This document shows, in pieces, positions 40,394 through 47,997 of a stretch of 64,000 nucleotides of DNA (position 1 is its first letter; each line of letters begins with the position of its first letter). This DNA comes from RGIG5952 sp045627605. GTDB lineage: Bacteria > Verrucomicrobiota > Kiritimatiellia > RFP12 > JAAYLN01. The notes beneath the pieces were generated by a model. The model did no database searches, was not told the origin of the DNA, and was given only the letters and a program-made list of their open reading frames with translations. Position numbers and translations under genes: made by a program. The stretch is taken from NCBI GenBank assembly GCA_045627605.1, contig JAZQOA010000019.1:1-64000 (forward strand), read 5' to 3'.

Positions 40394-40409
40394 TGCGGTG
40401 CGTTTTTTT
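40383..40409 (+). terminator. intrinsic terminator of the ribosomal block
   Basis: CGCACCGC (40383-40390) pairs with GCGGTGCG (40395-40402), followed by seven T (40403-40409). The loop contains the TGA stop of the helicase gene, so gene end and terminator overlap. It closes the transcription block that began near 19.8 kb. Confidence 0.93.
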
Positions 40410-40468
40410 GTCGCCTGCCTTTTCAATGATTTCCGCGGGCGTTGATCTGCACGGGAAAATTAGGACTC

Positions 40469-40497
40469 TTTACTTTGCGGGACGCGGGTGCTAATAT
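40469..40497 (+). promoter_or_regulatory. promoter of the GH43-CE15 gene
   Basis: TTTACT (40469-40474), 17 bp and TAATAT (40492-40497) lie 44 nt before the ATG at 40542, downstream of the ribosomal-block terminator. Confidence 0.55.
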
Positions 40498-40541
40498 CGA
40501 AGTGCTGGCGTCAAGGACCGCCTATAGCAAAGTGAGGGAAA

Positions 40542-42773
40542 ATGACCGCATCTTCAATTACACCCGCCCCAACGCCTGCCGACCCGTTCTGGACGGTGGC
40601 TGATCCAATCGCGGACGTCGTCGCCCCAGATCCGTTTGTCTGTTTCGACGCCGCGAGCGGATGGTACTATTCGCTCTTTACGAGAAGCACCAGGGTTGAG
40701 ATATTCCGCAGCCGCGATCCCGGGAGTCTCCTCGCCGACAACGACAGCGCCGTGGTTTTCGAGGTTGGCGCCGCCGTCGGCATCTACTCCTGCGTCTGGG
40801 CCCCGGAGATGCACCGCGCACCGAACGGCAGGTGGTACATCTACACGAGTGGCAACACGATTCCCGGCGACACGTGGAAGCTCCGCCTCTTTGTGCTGGA
40901 ATCAAAGACGTCCGACCCGTTCGACGGCTTCGTTTTCAAGGGGTTTCCGCTTCCAGGCGTCGAGGCCATCGACCCGACGGTCTACGCGGCGCCCGATGGC
41001 CGCCGCTACCTCGTCTGCGCCCGTATGGGCGGTGGCGGCGAAAGCCTCTGGATGACCGAGCTTGAAAATCCCTGGACCTGCAAATCCGAAGGCGTGGAGC
41101 TGGTGCGTCCTGAACTTGACTGGGAACTGTCCTGCGGGCACATTGCGGAAGGTGCCTTCTTCCTGGAGAACGGCGGAAGGCTCTTCCTCGTCTATTCGGT
41201 CAACGACTGCCGCGCCGACACCTATTCGCTCGCCATCGCCGAGCATGTCGGCGGCACCCTTATGGATGCGGCCAACTGGAAGAAAGGCGAAGCCCCCCTC
41301 CTCGTGCAAAGCGAGGGCATCTACGGTCCCGGCCATGCGTCGTTTTTCAGGAAACCAAATGGCGAAATTTGGTGCGCCTACCACGCGCGCACCGTTCCAA
41401 ACGCCGGCTTTGGCAAGCCCGACTCGCGGAAGTTCTTCCTCCGCAAACTCAATTTCGACGCCGAAGGACGGCCCTCTTTCGACTGGGTTGCGATCCGCGC
41501 CATGCCCGACCGCCGCGTTTTCGTCCGCACCCCCAACTACGATCCCTTGAAAATCGCCCCCTACGAGCTTGAGGATCCGCTTGTGTTTTGCGACGGACGC
41601 AAAGTCGCCGATGCCGCCGGATGGGCGGAGCGCCGCCAGGAAATCCTCGGCATTTTCGCCCGCGAAATGTATGGTCAGCCGCCCCCGCCGCCAGAGGCGG
41701 TTGTCACGGAGCTGGCGGACGAAAAGATCGGCGTCGCTGCCGGCTTCGCCATCCGCCGCCAGTACCGCATGTGGTTCAAGGCCGACAAATCCGGCCCCTG
41801 CGTGAACTGGATCCTGTGGCTGCCGCGCTACGCGAAAAACCCCGTCCCCGTCATTTCATTCCTCAACTACAAGGGCAACCACGAGCTCGTCCCCGACGCG
41901 GACGTGCCCGTTTGCACGGCGTGGGTGCGCGGCTGCGCGTCGCATCGTTCCGACGAAGGCCTTCGCGGACGCATGCAGGATCCCGAATGTGACGCCGTCT
42001 TCCCGCTGGGCATGATTCTCGCCCGCGGCTACGCCGTGATGAGCGCCTGCTACGCCGAAATTTCACCGGATCCCGACCGCGCGGGCTGGGCGGATGACGC
42101 CGACAAGTTTCCGCAGGCGACTTTCGCCTACAAAGGTGTCTTCGACCTGTGGGGCGAACGCGATTCCCGCCGTTTGGACAACCCGACGGCGCTTGGCGCC
42201 TGGGGCTGGGCGCTTTCGCGCGGGCTCGACCTTGCCGAACGCATCCCCGAAATCGACGCGAATCGATCGGTTGTCACCGGCTATTCGCGCCTCGGCAAGG
42301 CGGCGCTTCTGGCGGCGGCGCGCGACGAGCGCTTCGCCGTGTGCGTCCCCAACCAGACGGGCGGCGGCGGCGCACCGCTTGCCAAACGCGACTACGGCGA
42401 GAACGTCTCGACGGAAAACACCAACTTCATCCACTGGTACTGCCCCGCTTACGCGAAGTACGCCGCCGATCCGGCCCGGACGTTGTTCTTCGACCAGCAC
42501 CTGCTGCTCGCCTGCGTGGCCCCGCGCGCTTTGCTCGTCGAGGGCTTTGACGAACCATGGTTCGACACGGAGGGCGAATACCTCGCTGTCAAGGCGGCGA
42601 GTCCCGTCTGGGAGTTCCTGAAGGGTGGCGGCATGCCGAATGTGGATTTTCCTCCTGATTTCGACACTTCGGCGATTGGCCGCCATCTCGGCTATGTTCG
42701 CCGCTGCGAAAAACACGGCATCTCGGCCTACGACTGGCAATGGCTGCTTGATTTTTCGGATTCAAAATGGTAG
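40542..42773 (+). CDS. fusion of glycoside hydrolase family 43 and glucuronoyl esterase (CE15)-like domains
   Basis: The 743-residue product has two enzymes in one chain. Residues about 15-335 form a five-bladed GH43-type propeller. The base Asp30 is in 'VAPDPFV', Asp144 in 'AIDPTVY' and the acid Glu203 in 'IAEGAFF', matching arabinofuranosidase/xylosidase catalysis. Residues about 345-743 form a CE15-like alpha/beta hydrolase. It opens with 'LVFCDGRKVADAAGWAERRQ', with the nucleophile Ser582 in 'GYSRLGKAAL' and a candidate catalytic His in 'DQHLLLACVAPRALLV'. Such enzymes cleave glucuronoyl ester links between xylan and lignin or acyl groups. No signal peptide is visible, so a cytoplasmic or non-classical location is implied. 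GAGG precedes the ATG. Confidence 0.85.
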   Translation: MTASSITPAPTPADPFWTVADPIADVVAPDPFVCFDAASGWYYSLFTRSTRVEIFRSRDPGSLLADNDSAVVFEVGAAVGIYSCVWAPEMHRAPNGRWYIYTSGNTIPGDTWKLRLFVLESKTSDPFDGFVFKGFPLPGVEAIDPTVYAAPDGRRYLVCARMGGGGESLWMTELENPWTCKSEGVELVRPELDWELSCGHIAEGAFFLENGGRLFLVYSVNDCRADTYSLAIAEHVGGTLMDAANWKKGEAPLLVQSEGIYGPGHASFFRKPNGEIWCAYHARTVPNAGFGKPDSRKFFLRKLNFDAEGRPSFDWVAIRAMPDRRVFVRTPNYDPLKIAPYELEDPLVFCDGRKVADAAGWAERRQEILGIFAREMYGQPPPPPEAVVTELADEKIGVAAGFAIRRQYRMWFKADKSGPCVNWILWLPRYAKNPVPVISFLNYKGNHELVPDADVPVCTAWVRGCASHRSDEGLRGRMQDPECDAVFPLGMILARGYAVMSACYAEISPDPDRAGWADDADKFPQATFAYKGVFDLWGERDSRRLDNPTALGAWGWALSRGLDLAERIPEIDANRSVVTGYSRLGKAALLAAARDERFAVCVPNQTGGGGAPLAKRDYGENVSTENTNFIHWYCPAYAKYAADPARTLFFDQHLLLACVAPRALLVEGFDEPWFDTEGEYLAVKAASPVWEFLKGGGMPNVDFPPDFDTSAIGRHLGYVRRCEKHGISAYDWQWLLDFSDSKW

Positions 42774-42807
42774 CATTTCAAATAATACTGAAAAAGGAGA
42801 CAGTTTT

Positions 42808-43578
42808 ATGAAACGTTCCATCACCCTTGTCGTCGCGGCGGCGTTTGTTGGCTCGGTGGCGCTTGCCGACAGCGCGGCCAATGCCTACGTCACGGTCGCG
42901 GCACCTGGCGCAAAGACCGCCGGCGGCGTTGATTTCGCGACCTCCGCATCGGGCGATTCCGTGATGGTCGAGGTCAAGGCCAATCCCGGCTGGGTGCTGA
43001 CCTCCCCTTCGACACTTGTCATCCCGAAGGGCCAGGCCGGCGCGTGGTCGGCGCGCAGTTTCTATGGCGAGAGCGACTCCGGTGGCGAAATCTGCATTCC
43101 GCAGACGACGACCACATCCAACCACGTGAAGCCCCCGCGCGGCGAGGTGAAGCTTCAGGTCAACCACGGCAACAACAACCCGGGAGCCTCTGCGGGGGCC
43201 GGCGCGGGCCACGGCGACAAGGACCGTGGCGGGGTGATCAATATCGGCGCGTCGCTTTTCAAGGACTCCGCCGGGCTCCACCGCGTTGTCACGGCCCACG
43301 ACTCCTGCCCTGGCGGGAAGTCCAACAAGCACACCGAGGAGAGCGGCGACGAAGCTGTCTTGCCCGACACCTTTGCGTGGACCTGGTCCGTCGGCGACGT
43401 TTCCGGGAGTTCGCGTGAAGAGACGCTGCTGGTCAGCGGCGTCGTGTTGCCGCGCGGAAAATACACCGTCACCGTGACGCTTTCGGCTTCCTCCTCCACG
43501 TGCCCGTCCTGCAAGCTCTCGGCGACCGCCACGCGCGAGATCAATATCGGCAACGGCGTCATTGCCGGCGTTGACTGA
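42808..43578 (+). CDS. secreted protein of unknown function
   Basis: The 256-residue product has a clear signal peptide (about 1-20, cleavage after 'SVALA') and a strong AAAGGAG 8 nt before the ATG. The mature part looks beta-rich (many Thr/Val/Ser, e.g. 'YTVTVTLSASSSTC'), with a Gly/Ala/Asn/His-rich insertion ('NNNPGASAGAGAGHGDKD') and several cysteines in pairs ('STCPSCK'). I do not recognise a domain; an Ig-like or surface-structural fold is only a guess. It shares one base (TGATG) with the following esterase gene, so the two are translationally coupled and may act together. Confidence 0.7.
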   Translation: MKRSITLVVAAAFVGSVALADSAANAYVTVAAPGAKTAGGVDFATSASGDSVMVEVKANPGWVLTSPSTLVIPKGQAGAWSARSFYGESDSGGEICIPQTTTTSNHVKPPRGEVKLQVNHGNNNPGASAGAGAGHGDKDRGGVINIGASLFKDSAGLHRVVTAHDSCPGGKSNKHTEESGDEAVLPDTFAWTWSVGDVSGSSREETLLVSGVVLPRGKYTVTVTLSASSSTCPSCKLSATATREINIGNGVIAGVD

Positions 43579-44996
43579 TGACGTCGCCGGACTTGCTTAG
43601 GCGTGTGGGCGCGGCTGTCGCGGCGCTCGTACTTCTGGTTGCGCTCCCGCTTCTTGCGGCCACCCCCGAAAAGCCCGGGCTCGGCCACTTGTTTTCCGCG
43701 CCGCAGTCGCCCGAACTTCAGGCGATGCTTTCGCGCTACCACCTCAAGGCCGGACGCTACGAGCAACCCCGGGCCTTTTCGCCGTCGGCCGAGGCGGACC
43801 GGGAACGCTACCGCAACGTGAAGGGCAGGCCTTTCCCCACCAGCCTCCTCTACCTTCTTTACACGCCGGACAGCCGCAACGCGCGCAAGGCCCCGCTCAT
43901 CGTCTATTTCCCCGGATCCGGCGAGGTCGGCTCCGACCAGATGAAGCAATTCCGCCAGCGGTCGATTTTCGACATTGTCACCTCGGCGGACTTCCAGGAT
44001 CGACACCCCTGCTTCTTCCTTGCCGTCTCGCTGCCAGACGGGACGCGCACGCTCTACGACGGGCTTCCCGGCGAACCATCCGCGATGCAAGACCTCGTCA
44101 TGGGGGCCGTCCGCACAGTCGCCGCGGCGCAACAACGGCCGCTGGCCGACATGGACCGCCTTTACTCGGTTGGCTTTTCGCTCGGGGGCGAGTGCGCCTA
44201 CGGCATTGCCCTCGCGTATCCAGGTTGCTTTGCCGGGACGATTTCCGTCGCCTCCTTTCCGCCGCCCGCGCAGTATGTCTCCGAAAAGCACCCCGGCTCG
44301 TGGTGGCACATCTACAACGAGGGTGACTACACGGTGCACGGCGTGACCGGCGACATGCTGGATCCTTTCGTCGACAGGGTGCGCGCCCTGGGTGGCGAGT
44401 TCCGAACCGGCACCTACCCGTGCGACGGCCACAACGCCTGGAGCGCCGCGTGGCGTGAGTCCGCCGCCTGGGACTGGCTTTTCTCCAAGTCGCTCGGCGA
44501 CCACCCCGCGCCGTCATTCCGTGCGAAGCCCGAACTTTCCGCGCCGCGTTCGGTCGGCAAATCGGCCGCCGAGAAGATGCAGGAGACAGTCGCCATCGAC
44601 CTGACCGCGTCGAAATGCACGGCGAGTGCACCGGGCAAGGGGCGCGCCTCGCAGCCCGCGATGGCGGTCGACGGACTTGACGGCACGGCCTACGTCTCCG
44701 GTCGTCCAATGAAAAAGGGCGACTGGTTCGCGGTCGAATTTCCATCGCCCGTGGGCGGCGTCATTGTCGTCAAGACCGGCCACGCAGGCGCCGCGGCGAA
44801 GGACAAGCTCGCGAAGGGCCATGTGGAGGTTTCCACCGACGGGCTCGAATGGAAGCGTCGCGGACACTTCTCGGGAAAGTCCGGCGAGTGCGAAGTCAAG
44901 TTGCGGGATGACCTTGTCAAGTTCGTCCGCGTCCTGCCTGAGCCCGATTTACCGCGTGAACTTGTCGTCCGTGAAATCGCCGTGGTCCCGCAATGA
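43578..44996 (+). CDS. secreted alpha/beta-hydrolase esterase with C-terminal discoidin (F5/8 type C) domain
   Basis: The 472-residue product has a signal peptide (about 1-28). The hydrolase domain (about 70-305) resembles feruloyl esterase/PHB-depolymerase-like enzymes. The nucleophile Ser201 is in 'GFSLGGECAYG', with likely acid Asp250 in 'NEGDYTVH' and base His285 in 'CDGHNAW'. The oxyanion region is 'LIVYFPGSGEVG'. Residues about 335-470 form a discoidin-like carbohydrate-binding domain ('AMAVDGLDGTAYVSG', 'GHVEVSTDGLEWKRRGHF'). Overlaps with both neighbours (TGATG, ATGA) define a tight operon. The likely role is removing ester groups from plant or mucin glycans outside the cytoplasm; the exact substrate is unknown. 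Confidence 0.78.
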   Translation: MTSPDLLRRVGAAVAALVLLVALPLLAATPEKPGLGHLFSAPQSPELQAMLSRYHLKAGRYEQPRAFSPSAEADRERYRNVKGRPFPTSLLYLLYTPDSRNARKAPLIVYFPGSGEVGSDQMKQFRQRSIFDIVTSADFQDRHPCFFLAVSLPDGTRTLYDGLPGEPSAMQDLVMGAVRTVAAAQQRPLADMDRLYSVGFSLGGECAYGIALAYPGCFAGTISVASFPPPAQYVSEKHPGSWWHIYNEGDYTVHGVTGDMLDPFVDRVRALGGEFRTGTYPCDGHNAWSAAWRESAAWDWLFSKSLGDHPAPSFRAKPELSAPRSVGKSAAEKMQETVAIDLTASKCTASAPGKGRASQPAMAVDGLDGTAYVSGRPMKKGDWFAVEFPSPVGGVIVVKTGHAGAAAKDKLAKGHVEVSTDGLEWKRRGHFSGKSGECEVKLRDDLVKFVRVLPEPDLPRELVVREIAVVPQ

Positions 44997-46672
44997 AAAT
45001 AGGCCGGGAAATTTTCGCGGCGGTCGCCCTTTGCTCATTGCTTTTCAATTTTCCCGCCCTGTTTGGTATCGCGCGGCAAACCCTTGCGCCTGGCGGTGAC
45101 TTCACCCGCGATTTGGCGAGGCTTGTCCGCGACGCGCTTCCGGAAGGCGGTTCGGTTTGTCTTGTTTCGTCGGACGACAGCCGCGAGGCCTCGGTCGAAA
45201 CGGCAATGCGGCAGGCAGTGGCCTGGGAGGTGGCGCCCGCGCCGGTCCCGCAGGGCGGCGCCGCGGAATGCGGACGGCTGGCGGACGCCGTGCTGTGCCC
45301 GTCCTGCGCCACCGGTGACATCGCGTGGCTGGCAAATCCCGGCAGCGGTTTTACCAAGGTTGGCGAGGCGATGGGGCGCGAACTCTGGGTTCGCGAAGGC
45401 GACGCCTCTGCGCGGCGTCCGAGTGCGGACGTCTCGTTGCGAACCGAACTCATCGGCCTTCTGCCTGTCGCCATAGTCGTCGTTTCCGGGTTGTTGGTGG
45501 GGGGGACGCCGGGAATGCTTCTGGCGGTTGTCGCGCATTCCCTGCTGGCAATGGCCGTGGCGCTTGGCGGAATCGCCTTTTCGCGTCCGCTGGCCTGGGG
45601 AATCGTCCCCCTTGCGGTGGCTTGCGCAGGGTTTGCGCGCCGGGGCGTTCCGCGAGACGGAGTGCGCCGCCTGGCCTCGCCGTCCGCTACGATTTGCGCC
45701 TGCCTTATATTCGCCGTGGTTTCCGGACTGGCGTTGGCGCACCGTTTCGTGCCGCCCTACGGACTCGCCGTGACGGGTGGCAAGGCTAAGGCGTGGTTTC
45801 TGGCGCAGGGGGCGCATCCGTCGTTTTTCGCGGACGCCGTCTGGCGTGTTTTCGAGCCGGCCTATCCGCCGGGATGCGCCGCGCAGGTTCTGGGCTGCTA
45901 TGCCGCCGCGGGGCGGTGCGGTGATTTCGCCACGCAGCTGCTGACGTGCGTGTTCCTGGCGTTGCTTGCGGCCGCCGCTTTGGCGCAGATGCACGGGGCG
46001 TGGCGCAAGGTGTGGCTGGCGGCGCTCTTTCTGGCGCCCGCCTCGCTGATGGCCGCCGGGCAGTTCTATCCCGAGCCGCTCATGGCGCTTTGCGTGCTGG
46101 TCGGTTGGCTTTGCGTGGGGGAAGGCAAGTCCGTTCCCCTGGGGTGGTTCCTGCTCGGAATGTCAGGATGGTTCAAGAACGAGGGGCTGGTCTTTCTGTT
46201 GGCCGCATGGGTGGCCTGGCGGCTGGCGGACTGCCGCCGCGCGGACGTCCGCGACCTTTTGCTTGGCGCGGCGCTTCCCGTCGCCTGGCACATTGGCTGT
46301 CGCGCCGCCGGCGCACACCTAAACGGCTATGCCGCGCCGGGGCAAATTTCCGCGCTTCGCGGCGCACGGGCCGCCGCCGAGGTATTGCGCCGGGCTTTCC
46401 TCCGTCCGTGGGAGACGGTCTTCGCCTATCCCGCGGCGGCCGCCGCGGCGGTGTGGATACGCCGTCGTGGCGAGTTCCTTCCCCGGTCTTTCAAGGCCGC
46501 GCTTGTCTTTGCCGTGCTTTCGTTGTTGTCTTTTTGCGCAATCTACGCCTGTGGCGACGCGGCAACCGACTTGCAGTGGCATTTGCGGACGAGCCTGCCC
46601 CGCCTTTTGCTGACGCCGGCGTTGATTCTCGCCTGTGAAACCGCGTGGCTTGGCGAGACTTTTGGGGATTGA
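44993..46672 (+). CDS. polytopic membrane protein, possible GT-C type glycosyltransferase
   Basis: The 559-residue product has an N-terminal TM (about 7-26), a soluble segment of about 120 residues with several Cys, then about ten hydrophobic segments from residue 150 to the end. 'GMSGWFKNEGLVFLLAAWVA' resembles a stretch found in large membrane proteins of the GT-C/mannosyltransferase type, but the usual acidic motif in the first loop is not obvious. Function is therefore uncertain. It overlaps the esterase gene by 4 nt (ATGA) and ends 52 bp from the convergent NUDIX gene. Confidence 0.65.
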   Translation: MKIGREIFAAVALCSLLFNFPALFGIARQTLAPGGDFTRDLARLVRDALPEGGSVCLVSSDDSREASVETAMRQAVAWEVAPAPVPQGGAAECGRLADAVLCPSCATGDIAWLANPGSGFTKVGEAMGRELWVREGDASARRPSADVSLRTELIGLLPVAIVVVSGLLVGGTPGMLLAVVAHSLLAMAVALGGIAFSRPLAWGIVPLAVACAGFARRGVPRDGVRRLASPSATICACLIFAVVSGLALAHRFVPPYGLAVTGGKAKAWFLAQGAHPSFFADAVWRVFEPAYPPGCAAQVLGCYAAAGRCGDFATQLLTCVFLALLAAAALAQMHGAWRKVWLAALFLAPASLMAAGQFYPEPLMALCVLVGWLCVGEGKSVPLGWFLLGMSGWFKNEGLVFLLAAWVAWRLADCRRADVRDLLLGAALPVAWHIGCRAAGAHLNGYAAPGQISALRGARAAAEVLRRAFLRPWETVFAYPAAAAAAVWIRRRGEFLPRSFKAALVFAVLSLLSFCAIYACGDAATDLQWHLRTSLPRLLLTPALILACETAWLGETFGD

Positions 46673-46724
46673 CCGGTTCTTGCCGCGGCGCGGGCGGGAA
46701 ACTTGTTGCGGTGGCCGGATGGGC

Positions 46725-47300
46725 TTATTCCCGCATCTTCCAGAGCAACCAGGCGGAGAGGGTCTTGGCATCCGAGATCGTGCCGTCGAGCATCGCCTTT
46801 TCCACGGCGTCTTCCGTGAAGAGCAGCGTTTCGACGTTTTCGTCCGGGTCGAAGTCCGTGTCGCCGGGCTTGTCTTCGACCTCGGCGAAGAAGAGGTGCA
46901 GCTGCTCCTCGGAATAGCCCGGGCAGGCGTAGATCGAACCCAGCGGCAGAAGTTGCTTCACGAGGTAGCCGCTTTCCTCGCGCAATTCGCGGTGCGCGGC
47001 CACGTCGGGCACCTCGCCTTCCTCCATGCAGCCCGCGGGAATTTCGATGTAGGCCTGCTCGATGCACTTGCGGTACTGGCGGGCGAAGACGAAGCGGCCA
47101 TCCGGGCGTCGCGCCAGGATGGCGACCGCGCCGCGGTGGCGGACGCACTCCCTCACGGCCTTCCGGCCGTCGGGCAATTCGATGTCGATGATGTCCACGG
47201 TGATGGCGCGCCCCTTGAAGCCGTTTCTCACGCCCAGCGTCTTTTCGTGCAGGGGGGAGTTGGCCCCGCGCATCGCCTCGGTCCTGTTGTCTGCTTGCAT
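46725..47300 (-). CDS. NUDIX hydrolase, ADP-ribose pyrophosphatase type
   Basis: The 191-residue product has a complete Nudix box from about residue 94: 'GCMEEGEVPDVAAHRELREE' followed by SGY. It has the typical ADP-ribose pyrophosphatase surroundings ('VFARQYRKCIEQAYIEIPAG', 'SIYACPGYSEEQLHLFFAEV'). It hydrolyses nucleoside diphosphate sugars such as ADP-ribose. The ATG at 47300 has AAGGA/AAGG upstream; a later in-frame ATG at 47273 is possible. It is divergent from efp, and its first codons overlap the -35 box of the efp promoter. Confidence 0.9.
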   Translation of the reverse strand: MQADNRTEAMRGANSPLHEKTLGVRNGFKGRAITVDIIDIELPDGRKAVRECVRHRGAVAILARRPDGRFVFARQYRKCIEQAYIEIPAGCMEEGEVPDVAAHRELREESGYLVKQLLPLGSIYACPGYSEEQLHLFFAEVEDKPGDTDFDPDENVETLLFTEDAVEKAMLDGTISDAKTLSAWLLWKMRE

Positions 47301-47323
47301 AAACCTTGTCCTTTAGGTAAACT
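47295..47323 (+). promoter_or_regulatory. promoter of efp
   Basis: TTGCAT (47295-47300), 17 bp and TAAACT (47318-47323) lie about 92 nt before the efp ATG. The -10 context GGTAAACTA matches the str P2 and alpha operon promoters. The -35 box overlaps the first codons of the divergent NUDIX gene. Confidence 0.7.
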
Positions 47324-47415
47324 AATAAGGTTAGTCTTTTGCGCAAGTGTGATTTTAGCATAATTCCCGCCTTCGCGCCAACGACTGTCACACAAGAACC
47401 AGACAAGGAACAGCC

Positions 47416-47979
47416 ATGTATACTTCATCCGACCTCCGCAAAGGCCTCAAGATCATGATCGACGGCCAGCCCTGGATCATCACCGAATTTGACTTCTCCA
47501 AGCCGGGGAAGGGCCAGGCGATCTACAACTGCAAGCTGAAGAACATGCTCAACGGCTCCACGATGAGCCGCAGCTACCGCAGCGGCGACCGCTTTGACAA
47601 GCCCGAGCTCGAGAATGTCATCGTCCACTTCTCCTACGAGGACGGCGGGGTCTATGTCTTCACCGACGAGAACTACGAGGAGGTGCGCGTCACCACCGAC
47701 ACGCTCGGCGACAGCCGCTTCTTCCTGATGGACGACATGGAGTGCGAGGCGCTCCTCTTCCAGGGCACGGTCATCGAAGTGACGCTTCCGAACTTCGTCG
47801 AGCGCAAGGTCGTGAAGTGCGACCCCGGCGTGAGGGGCAACACCGCCAGCGGCAAAGTCACCAAGCCCGCCACCCTTGAGGGCGGCTACGAGCTTCCCGT
47901 CCCGCTCTTCGTGACCGAGGGCGATGTCATCCGCATCGACACCCGCACGGGTGAATACACCGACCGCGTGAAGTCCTAA
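47416..47979 (+). CDS. efp: translation elongation factor P
   Basis: The 187-residue, three-domain protein relieves ribosome stalling at polyproline. The tip loop is 'KPGKGQAIYNCKLKNML' with Lys32 at the position modified in E. coli (Lys34). The OB domains follow, and the C-terminal signature 'VRGNTASGKVTKPATLEGGY' is present. The modification enzymes EpmA/EpmB are not in the window. It is followed by comM after 18 nt. Confidence 0.97.
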   Translation: MYTSSDLRKGLKIMIDGQPWIITEFDFSKPGKGQAIYNCKLKNMLNGSTMSRSYRSGDRFDKPELENVIVHFSYEDGGVYVFTDENYEEVRVTTDTLGDSRFFLMDDMECEALLFQGTVIEVTLPNFVERKVVKCDPGVRGNTASGKVTKPATLEGGYELPVPLFVTEGDVIRIDTRTGEYTDRVKS

Positions 47980-47997
47980 GGCACGGGACTCATCCAG

